A stretch of DNA of 64,000 bases from JAICLK01 sp963810525 (GTDB taxonomy: Bacteria; Patescibacteriota; Saccharimonadia; Saccharimonadales; UBA4665). The DNA lies in NCBI GenBank assembly GCA_963810525.1, contig CAWENB010000003.1, positions 620,001 through 684,000 on the forward strand. The letters run 5' to 3'. Position 1 is the stretch's first letter. Each line of letters opens with the position of its first letter. The notes beneath the pieces were generated by a model that was not told the origin of the DNA, did not search any database, and saw nothing but the letters and a program-made list of their open reading frames with translations. Position numbers and translations under genes: made by a program. This document shows, in pieces, positions 17,786-29,700 of this stretch.

Positions 17786-20700
17786 ATGTTTAAACCAAAA
17801 CCGCGAAAACCGGTTCTATTGGCTTTTGCGTTCAAGCTGTATTACGGCTTTGTGCGCAGGTTAAGTAGTATCTTTAAGCAGATCTTTGGCTTACAAGGCG
17901 TCTTTAAGGCTGTCTTTTGGCAAAATCAACGCTTACGGATAACTGCTGTTGTTACCTTCAAGCAAAATTGTGTTTGGAAGGCCCTTGCTGTAGTTACCTC
18001 ACTCTCCCTCAGCTTCGCCTTCGCCTACATCTTCGCCTTTACCCCCGCCCAGTCTTACGCCGCCACCAACAACACCCTTAACTTCCAGGCCAGATTGGAA
18101 AACGCCAGTGGCAGTATCGCTCCGGATGGTAACTACAACGTCTCCTTCCACCTCTTCAATGCTTCATCATCCAGCGGCAGTACCGACACCGGTTGTGGTA
18201 CGGACAGTAATTGTCTGTGGAGTGAACAGTATACCTACAACAGCGGCGCCGGCAGCAGTGACGTCCGTATCCACGTGGCCAACGGCTACCTGAGTGTCAA
18301 TCTCGGCAGTAACACTGCCTTCCCGGGTACCATCAACTGGGCCCAGAACTTATACCTCACCATGGACATCGGCGGTACCAGCGGCAGCAGTGTCACCTGG
18401 GACGGGCAGATGAGCCCCCGCATCCAGCTGACGGGCGTACCGTATGCCTTCCAGGCGTACAGTGCCAGCCAGCTCCAGGAACTGCAGGGAACCTACACAG
18501 ACACGCTGCAGTTCATGACCGACACCACGCAGGCCAACACCATCACCCTGCCTGACTTAGGCGGCAGCTTTGGCCTGTTGGCACTGCAGTCCTCCTCCCC
18601 GGGCACCCAGCAGACCGGTAACTTCAATATCTCCGGGACGGGGTTGCTCAATACCCTTGATGCTACGGGGAGTGGTACGGCCAACACCCTGACCATTGGT
18701 GCCGCCAACGCCTCAACTACGGGTGGCGGCATCAATCTAGGGACCAACGTGACGACCGGTGCCGTAACTATTGGCGGGTCCACCACTACCGGTAACATCA
18801 CGCTTGGCCAGTACAACGGCAGCAGTACGAACACTATCAACATTGGCAATGGTGCTACGACTGGTACGCAGTCTGTTAACATTGCCACGGCTGCCACCGG
18901 CAGTGGCGCCAATGCCGTGACCGTCGGAAGTGCTAATGGTGCCAGCACCACCACCATTAACGGCGGCACTGGCTCAACTGCCGTCAACCTTACCACCGGT
19001 ACGAATGGCAGTATTAATGCTACCGCTAATGGCACGGGTAACATTAACCTGACTACCAACTCATCTAGCTCGGGTGTTGTGGTAAAGAGTGCCACCAACT
19101 CCACCACAGCCTTCCAGATCCAGAGTGCTTCGGCCACGTTCCTCAACGCTGATTCCGTCAATCAGATCATAACTACGAAAGCCCTCAATGTGGGCAGCGC
19201 CAGCAACGAAAGTGGGGCGACGCGTCTGTTTAGTGACGGCTTTGAGAGCGGTGACATGAGGATGTGGCCAAGCTGGGCCGGCACGATTACCCTCGACACA
19301 GCGACGGTGCGCAATGGTAAATATGCTGCCAAGATAGCGCCCTCATCGATCGCTTATGCCCAAACACCCGTGGCATCAAATGCGACGTTGTACGGCCGCA
19401 CCTACTTTGATGTCGCGACGCTCGGCACGAGCCGAACGCCCCTGATAGACTTTGGTACGGGTGCGGTCACAAACCCCACCGGCCAGCTGTATATCTACTT
19501 GAATGCTAGCGGGGACGTGTGTTTCGACCAGACGCTCAATAGTCACACCAACCCATGTTCAACCACGGTTGCCAGCTCAAGTGTATGGCATGAGCTGGAA
19601 ACCAAAGTGACCATCGGGTCAGGGACCGGTGCAATCCAAGTATGGCTCGACGGCGTACTCGTTACTAGTAACAGTAATGCGATAAACCTCTCGGGGCAGA
19701 ATTTTGGGACCACCAACCTCTCGAACTTTGCAATCGGCAATGGCTCTTATAACCCTAATGCCACCCTTTACTTCGATGACGTGGCGGTGGACAGTGTTGA
19801 TGTCGGCGATTCTGCTAGCCTGAGCGTGAATGACAGTTTGCATGTGAGCGGTCCAGCCGCATTTGGCAACGCTATCAACGTGAACGGCAATACCTCCCTT
19901 CAAGGTAATTTAGTGGTGACCGGTGGAGTAAAAGGCGGCCTTGCCATTAACAACCTGAGTACGCCAGGGGCACCGACGATAACAGCTTCCGGGGGTGGTG
20001 GCAGTAACAACTACAGCTACGAGATCGCAGCTGTCAGCGCCACCGGCGGCATTACCCCGGCCTCAAGCGCTGGCTCGAGCGGCGCTGTTCAGCCAAACCC
20101 ACTTGACGGAACTCACTACAACACTATTGTGTGGGGTGCTGTTACCGGTGCCGTCAGCTATAACGTGTACCGAACAGCAGGGCCGATGTCTCAGGGCCTG
20201 ATCGCTAACGTCACGGGGAATTCGTACAACGACACCGGGGCTGCTGCCAGCGGTTCCGCACCCAGTACCGACACCTCCGGCGAGCTGACGCTGCAGGGCG
20301 GCCAGGTGACGGATCTGACTACGAGCGGTGCCAGCACTCTGACTATCGACACTGGCGGGGCTGCCGCTTTGTCTTTGGGTAATGCCAATGCCAGTTCTGT
20401 ATCCATTGGCGGGACGGGGACTACCGGTACCATCACTATCGGCAAGTACAACGGCAGCAGTACGAGCACTATTGATATCGGCGCCAACGCCGGCAGCAGT
20501 ACGACCCAGAATATTCACATAGGTGACAGCTCCAGTGGGACGAACAATGTGACAATCGGGTCTAGTAATGGTTCCAGCACGACGACGATTAATGGCGCAG
20601 GAGGCATAACACTTAGTGGCAATACGACAGTGTCAAGCGGCAAGAGTTTGACGGCGCCTACTATTTACGGATCTTCGGCGGCATCAGGCAACTTAACCAT

Positions 20701-23700
20701 TGATTCCACAAGTAACGGTATGAAAGGTAATGTGCTCATCGCGCAGAGCGGCGGCAAAGTTGGCATCGGCACTGCATCACCTAATTACACACTCGATGTT
20801 AACGGAACTGCCGGTATTTCCCAGCTTGCCTACAACGGCCCTAACGCAGTGTATAACGATGCACAAACTTCAGCATCCGGTGCGCTCCTAGACCCACTCC
20901 TGCTCAACGATCCGAATGCTATCGCGCTTCATCCGGTGGTCGCGAGTTCCACACAATATTGGGGCGGTTCCAGCTGGGCAACTTGGTCAGACAGTGTTGC
21001 CCAAGGCCTTTTGACGACCTCTCATGAAAACGCCGGCTCGACGATAGATTATACTCATCAGCAGTTCCGCTTTACCGTGTCAGGAATGGCGTGGACCTGT
21101 TCAAACGCTATCAATGTTATTAGGGATTGGACTGGCTACGACGCTACCGCTCTGCTTAGTGTTGAGACGTCTCCGAATGACAGTACCTGGACGACGCAAA
21201 TCAACGCGGTTAATATGGGGGATACCGAACAGTCATGGGTTGGAGATGGGATATGTAGCGGTGATGATTACTGGAGGGTCACGCTCAACTATCCAAACTT
21301 GACCAGTGGGCAGTCGTTTACCTTGCGCCAGATCGAAGTATTTAGTACGCGGGGGGGCACCTCCGGTGATGCAAAGGAGTTGCAAGCTACGGATTACACC
21401 GGTACTTGGCTGAACAGCAATTTAGCAATTGGTTACACTTCCGGACAATCATCTGCTGCGCTGGCAGTCAACGGCAATGCCAATATCACCGGTAATCTCT
21501 ATGTTGGCTCTAGTATTGATACGATCAGCAATAACAACCTTGCAGTCGGAAATAACAATGCTACAGGCGTTGATATTGGCAACACCGGTCTTAACAATCT
21601 CACGACAATTTACGGATCGGGCCTCGTCAAATCGGCGACCGGACTCAACTCTACCACAGCCTTCCAGGTACAGAACGCCACCGGTGGTAGCGTCCTTACC
21701 GTCGACACTTCCAGCAATAGCACTCAGGGGCAGGTTGTGCTTGGCAAGGTCAATACTGACAATGGTACCCTTGTGCTTGAAAGCTACAACTCCGGCAGCG
21801 GCGGCGGCTCGGTCACCTTACAGGCTCCAAATATAACTTCCGGAAATTCCTATACATTAGCCCTGCCGACGAGCGAATCCGACAATAAATGCTTGCAGTC
21901 GGGTACGACCTCCGGCGGCGTAACGCCATTGGTGTTCGGCACCTGCGGATCCTCCGGCAGCTTCATCGACAACCAAACCACCCAACAGACCAGCGCTAAC
22001 TTCAATATTCAAAGTATTACCGGCCAAGTAGCTGCGAAGATTCAGGGTGCCTCCGGACAAGACATCCTAGATCTTTACGGCAGCGCCAGCAGTACTACGC
22101 CGGTCGCCAGTGTTAATGGCAGCGGTGTCCTCACGCTGCAAGGTGGTCAGACGCAAGACATTATCAGTACCGGGAGTAACAATCTCACCATCGATACGGC
22201 CGGAGCGGCAACCCTCAACCTCGGCACTGCCAATGCCACTACCGTACAAATCGGCAAGTCGAGTTTTAGCTCCGGCACACAAACCATCAATATTGGTAAC
22301 AACACGACTTCTGGCGGCACGACAAACGTTGTGCTAGGCTCTACAACTTCGGGTAGTACGACACTACTGCATGGCGGCGGTGCTTATGAGAGCATCACTA
22401 ACTCCGGTGTAGGTATTGGTACTAGTTCTGCGAGTACTGCCCTGGAAGTCTATCAAAATACAAATGCTGATGTTACCTCCCAAGTAAATAATGGATACTC
22501 CGGAAAGGCCGCGTATCTGCAAACGAACGCCAACAGTAACTGGTCGGGGTATGAGTCAACCGGTACCGGGCAGAATTGGGCAATGGGTCAACTCGGAAGT
22601 ACCAGTTATTCACTGACCGATGAGACGAACAGCAAATCTCCATTCAGCGTCGCGTCTAATAGTCCCACGAATTCACTGACAATTAATACATCTGGCGTTG
22701 GTATAAATACAACGAGTAGCGGTTCAGCGCTGTCAATTGCCGGCGATCTTTCGTTGACTGGAGCACAACAGACGAACGGACTTGGTTTCGTCATCGGCGG
22801 AACCAATGGCTGGTTTACGCTCGGGACGCTTACGTTGCCGCAAAACGGGTACAACGCAGAGATTAAGATTTATGCGGGTTCCGGCTATAACGCCTCACAA
22901 GGTCAGAACGGTTACGTCGATCTGTTCATCCGGACGAGCAACGGCAGTAGTACTGATAGTCACGGATTTGCTGCAAGCGGTTTTGCCGAAGCATATGGCG
23001 AATCCAACTTTTTATCAGGTATTAAGCTCGTGTCTAATAATCCGGGCACGGCTGCCACTGCTTACACAATTTATGCTGATGCTAATACGTGGATTGGACA
23101 AGGCTTTTATACCGTACAGACAAACGGCGGATCATGGGCTAGCAACGTTGTCACTGCAAGCGACCCCGGTGCTGCCAGTAGTACCGTCATGATCGTACCG
23201 TTTCAGGACTACATACAGAATAACGTGATTGTCCAAAACGGTTATATCGGTGCAAATAATACCAATCCGCTATATCCCGTTGATGCTACCGGCGACATTA
23301 ATACTAGCGGCTCATATCTTATTGGCGGCGCCGATATCAACACTGCCGGAACTTTGAGCAATGTTGCCTATCTCAATGCCACTACCACAAACTTCACCGG
23401 CACTAATTTGCAGCATAACGGTAATACCGTCTGTGATAATTCTAATAATTGCGGTTACGAAGCAACAGGCGGTACTGACTTTATTAAAAATCAGACTTCC
23501 CAACAGTCTTCAGCCAACTTCAACATCAGCGGTGAAGGCCAACTAGGTACCCTCGACGCCACCGGCTCCGGCAGCGCTAACACGCTAACTGTAGGTTCTT
23601 CGGCCACTACAACCGGTGCTATCAACATCGGTGGCAGTATAACTTCAGGCACCATAACTATCGGAAATAGCTCCGGTGCTCAGACCGGAACTATAGCTAT

Positions 23701-26700
23701 CGGTACTGGTACCGGAACGGAAACGCTGAACTTCGGTACCGGCGGCACTGCTGCTAAGACGGTTACGCTCGGCAGTACGGCCAGCACTAGCGCTACAACC
23801 ATCCAATCCGGTACCGGCAACTTAAGCCTCCAGACCCAAGGAACCGGTACTCTAGGTGTCGGCAACAATGCCGTGGCTCAGACTATCGTAGTCGGAAACA
23901 CTACGGGTGCGACTGCAGTCACCGTTCAGTCCGGCACTGGTGCCCTAAACTTACAGAGTCAAGGAACTGGCGGCATTAACATCGCCACCAACGCCATCGC
24001 TCAAACGGTCACAATCGGCAACAGTACCGGAGCAACCAGTGTCGTTATTAACTCCGGCACTGGCGCCGTCAACATTGGTACCAATGCCACTACCCATACT
24101 ACGACGGTTGGTTCCACTAACTCTACCAGTTCGACTGTCATCCAATCCGGTACCGGCAACTTAAGCCTCCAGACCCAAGGAACCGGTACTCTAGGTGTCG
24201 GCAACAATGCCGTGGCTCAGACTATCGTAGTCGGAAACACTACGGGTGCGACTGCAGTCACCGTTCAGTCCGGCACTGGTGCCCTAAACTTACAGAGTCA
24301 AGGAACTGGCGGCATTAACATCGCCACCAACGCCATCGCTCAAACGGTCACAATCGGCAATACTACCGGCGCTTCAGCCGTCACCATCCAATCAGGCACC
24401 GGCGGCGTCAATCTAGGAACCACCAGCGTGACGACCGGTGCTGTAACTATTGGCGGGACCGGGACTACCGGCAACATCACGCTCGGCCAAACCTCAACCG
24501 GCAACAATACCATCAACATTGGCGCTAGTGCCGGCAATACCTATACCCAGACCATTAACATCGGGACGAGCACTACCAATGGCTCTACCAGCAACGTCAA
24601 TATCGGTCCCGGCACCAGCGGCACGGCTACCGGTACTACCACCATTGCCCAAAATGCCGTCATTGGCAGTAAAGCCGGCACCACCCTCACCGTCGGCCAG
24701 AACAACGTTCCCAACGCCAAGCTCAACGTCAACACTGGCAGTACGGTCGCCTTTAGGGCCTACCAGGCCGGCACCTATGATGTCGGCCAGTTCGCTGAGA
24801 CCGGCACCGGTGTCGGTACGGTGACTACCAATGCCACGGTCAATGTGGTCGGTAGCAGTACCCAGTTCACCCAGTACTTCCAGGTCGGTGATGCCATCCA
24901 GATCGGCAGCCAGTTACGTACCATCTCATCGATCACTGACGATACCCACCTGGCCGTCGGTGTCGCCTTCACCTCCTCGGCTTCCGGTCAGACCTACTAC
25001 CGCGGGGTAGTAGGAGCCGGTACGGTCACTACCAACGGCACGGCCGCGATCGTCGGTAGCGGCACCAGCTTTACCACTACCTTCCAAGTTGGCGACAGCA
25101 TCATGATCAATGGCGAATCAAATATCGGCACTATCGCTAGTATTACCGACAATACCCACTTGACGCTCTACAGTGCGGCGGCCACTTCGGCTTCCGGACT
25201 GGCCTACGCCCGCTACGGCTACGACCGCTTAGACATTAAGGCCAATGGCAATGTCGGTATCGGTACCAATAACTCATCGGCCGCCTTAATGATCCAGCCG
25301 ACGGGGGTGGGTCAGACCGGGTTGCTGCTCCAGGCTGCCAATGGACAGACGGCTACGCTGATGAATGTCCAGGATAGCAGCAGCAATAGCCTGCTTGGCA
25401 TCACGGCGAATGGTAGCGGTAGTGATACAGTCAACGTAGGCTACAACGGCAGCAGTGCGGTTAATGCAACCGTCAATATTGGCAATGCCAGTAACGGTAA
25501 TCAGACGGTGACCGTTGGTTCGACCAGCGGCAGCTCTACCACCAACATCCAATCCGGCTCCGGTGGCCTCAACCTCAACAATAACGTCAATAACGACACT
25601 AACATCAATGCGGGCACTTCAACTGGTTACGTCAATATTGGCAATAGCGCAGCGAACGATGTCAGTGTCACCTCCGGCTCCTCCATCACCAATACCGTCG
25701 GCAATACCGTACAGACCATTACGGACGGCGGTGAGACGATCCAGAACAATGACTGGTCAGAAAACGCCCTGGAAGTACAGGATGCCAACAGTAATACCAT
25801 GTTCCAGGTTGATACGAACGACTGGCAAGCCGATGTCGGCTACACGTCGCTAACCTCCGGCAACGGCCCGGCCTCCGGAGTCACTCTTGATGTCGGCGGC
25901 GCTGTCCAGCAGCAAGGCATGCTGACCGATGGCACGGGTAGCAGTGATGCCGGCTACTGGGCGGAGCTAGGCTACTGCGATATCCAGACGCAATACGATG
26001 ACTGTGACACGACTATCAACGTTCTCGGCGGCTACGACGGTGGTGACGAGGCTGCCGACCAGGCAACCATCAGCGCCCGTGTGAAGCAGCAGCCTGCGAT
26101 GGGATCGCTGCCCTACGTGGACGTCACTGTCAACGGCGTCGCCGAGGGTATCAATGCCAGCAACATCGCCGCTGTTGTCACCACCAATAACGGTTCCGAC
26201 ACTATCGTGGAGCTGTGGGGCCAGATAAACAACAACTATGAACAATGGGCCTACGCGCCGGGTATTAACAACCAACAATATAGCAGTTATGCCGGCTGGC
26301 AGTGGACGCCCACAACCGCCCTACAGGCCAGCTTGCCCACCGGCGTGGCCGGTGGTACCTTCTACGCCCAATACGGCGACACCTTCGCCAACACTATGTG
26401 GGTACAGCCGGCCAGCGGCACTGATACGGCGCTTGATGTCTATGACAGCGGCAGCAGTATTGATGTGCTGAAAGTCAGCACGAATAATGACTGTGTCGGT
26501 ATCGATGGCAGTTGTGGCGGTGCCGGCGAAGCCCTGACCCTTAATACGGGCAATGATGATTACGGATGGATGCAGACCGACGGCACCGTAGCGCTCGGTA
26601 GCGCACTCGATGATACCAATGGCGGAGCTGTCGGCACTTACACCGATAATAACTTTGGCTTATTTACGAATAATAACAGTGCCGATGCCGAAACTATCTA

Positions 26701-29700
26701 TACCGACGGCAGCAGTCAATTCAAGTCCTACTCCGACAATACCCAGGCTTTCTCGGTTTTGCAGAATAGCTCCGGAGACCAGGTGTTTGCAGTCGACACG
26801 TCCAATGGCCAGGCGGTGCTTGGCGATTCGGCAAACATGAACGGCCAGCTTGCCTTTGACGACAGTGGCGACAGTAACCAGATTACGCTCGGCACCGACA
26901 GTACCGGCGAATTCAACCTCACAGTGCCGGGCAACACCAGTAGCTCCAATAATCTGCCCAAGTTTGATTCTTCAGCCACATATTGGCAGACGGGTACGAC
27001 AAGCACGACCTGGAACCCGGGCAACTATACCGTGGGCAACTTCACTGATCGCTACATGTTGATTCAGATAAATGACGCCTTGAGTACTTGCACCAATACC
27101 CTGTCGATCACCTATAACGGCACCAGCATGTCGCTGATTGGCAAGACGTACTTTAGCTCAACTGGTGTCTACTGTACCTGGTTGTTTGGCCTCAAACAGC
27201 CGGCAGTCGGCACGCACGCGATATCGGTTTCTTCGAGCGCTAGTGGAAATGCATCGTACTTTATGTCGATATCGAGCTGGTTTAACGTTAACCAGACTAC
27301 TCCTTACGGGAGCTTCCAGGCATCGTCGGCTTCTCAGACCGGAGCACCCCAGCTGACCGATGCCTGGCCGGCCAACCGGCTCGTGGTGGATAATGCCGCT
27401 GTGTACGCTGGATCGCAGTGTACGACGACCTTTGACGAGCAAATCGGGCCCGGCGCCGGCCAGACTCCAGAACTTGAATACTGTGATTATCCGGATTCGA
27501 GTAATAATACCTATAACTACATGGATGTTGGCGTATCTGATAAACAATCAACCGGCAAAACCATGACCATGAGTTGGGGCGGTGGGTTCGGCTGGTGGGC
27601 TGAAACGGCAGTCGATCTCATCGGCGATACTGGTGGTACCAATACATTTGGCGATACGTCAACCAGCGGCACCACTGACACATACAATAACGGCGTTTAC
27701 AATTGCAGCTTGTATTGGAATTATTACACCGGGACGGTAAGTACGATTACCGCAGGGGTTTATAATATCAATTCAACGTACAAGTCGGGCCAAGCCGCTA
27801 TCTATAATGCCCCCGAATCAGGCAATGCCATCGGACAGCTGCTTGGTAGCAGCTCATCAACCACCCTGACGTCCGGATCCAATACCTTTACGTTGTCTTC
27901 TTCTGTGCAGGTACATGCGAATGAGTGGTACTGGCTCTGTTTCGCAAGCAACCTGCCGAATAACTCAGGTACTTACTCGACGTATAACGTTCTGAAACAT
28001 GACAATACGAACAGTGAGTCGGAATATGATATTCTCAGTGGGTTTTCATACGGCAGCTGGCCGTCTAGCGGCTCCGGCGGTGGCGTGGGCGGCTACACTG
28101 GCTGGTATTTCGATCAGTTCGAAATGTACGCGAATGTTTCACTTAATAACCCCTCTGGCACAGCGCTGAGTTTGAACAATACCGGGCAACTGACCTTGCA
28201 GAATCCCATCAACTCCCAATCTGCCTTCCAGGTTCAGGATGCTGACGGGAATATGGTTTTCGGTGTTGATACGAGTACCGACCAGGTGGATCTAGGGGGC
28301 TCTCTAGATGCATCTACATACACAAACACTTCAAGCTTTAATTCTAATGAAACTGTATATGTTCCGCAGACGGCTTTCGCATATGTTTTGACTAATCAAA
28401 ACAGCTCGAATAGTTCCGCCGTCACCATAACATATAACATCACCGGAGTGCCGAACACGGACGGCGCAATGATCGCAATTTCGAGCGCTTCCTCGTCGGA
28501 ACATGGCTATAATGACACGGTTACGGTGGAAATTAACGGGACGACAATAAGCAACAATACGACCAGCTCATCAACGCCCCAGCACTACAATTATCTGGTG
28601 ATGTACCTTGCCGGCACATGGCAGTTTATTGGCTATGGCCCGACCGGCAACAATTCTACTGCCTCGCCGCCGGCCGACTATTCGGAATGGATAGATTACA
28701 GCGGTAGTTCTGTGCCGCAGCCTGGAGACGTCTTAACCGTAGGCGACAGCCCAACTACCGTGAAGGACGCGTCCGCACCGGATGATCCACATCTCGTCGG
28801 CGTCGTCTCAACTAATCCTTACGAGACTGCCGGTCGGGACGATGGACACTCGGTTGTTTTGGCTCTAACCGGGCGCGTGCCTGTCAAAGTTAGCTTACAG
28901 AACGGCCCCATATCCCCAGGCGACCCATTAACCTCGTCATCTACTCCCGGGGTCGCGATGAAGGCCACTGCACCCGGCAATATCATTGGTACTGCCCTTG
29001 AAGCCTACGATGGCACGCAGAGCACTGATGAAATCACGGTACAGCTCCACGTCGGGTTTGATGATCCGGGTAATACTTCAAACGGTGATCAGATTCAGGG
29101 AAGTGCTTCGATTAGCGGCGGCCTGACCGTGAACGGAAATGGTACTTTCGGAGCCAACCTGACGGTTGCCGGCACCACTACCACGCAGGGACTGATGGTG
29201 AATGGAGATGCGACCATTAGTGCGTTGGCGGTGTCGGGTGATACGAGCCTCGATACGCTCGAACTATCCGGTGATGCCACCCTGAACGGCAACCTGACCG
29301 TGAAGGGTACGGCGCAGTTCGCGGGCGACACCTTGCTAACGGCAAAGGTTAATACGCGCCAGGCAACCATTAAGCAGTTTATCGCCAGCAAGCCTATTAA
29401 GGCCGGAAGTGTGGTCGTACTCGATAGTTCCCCTGGTAACGTAGGGCAGGTAACGACTACGACCACTGCTGAAGATACGCGTGTCATCGGTGTAGCGGTC
29501 AACGATGCGGCCAATGCGGGCGATAGTATCGATGTTGCGGTCGGCGGGTGGGTACAAGCCGAAGTTGATACGACAAAGGACCAAAATGGTAATGTGCCCG
29601 TACCTATCGCGCCTGGTGAACTCCTGGTGACCAGTGCTAGCGAAGGTACTATTCAAGCAAGCGGCGGTCCGAAACCGGGGTCTATACTCGGCAAATCTAC

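Noticed and set aside
17601..17864. An ORF covering the leader of giant gene 1
   Set aside because: It overlaps the conserved promoter and hairpin and the start of the giant gene in another frame; the leader is conserved as RNA structure, not as protein.
18493..27551. Many long antisense and alternate-frame ORFs across the giant genes
   Set aside because: They mirror biased codons of the repetitive sense frame, have low-complexity Val/Pro/Ala-rich products, no start signals and no family resemblance.
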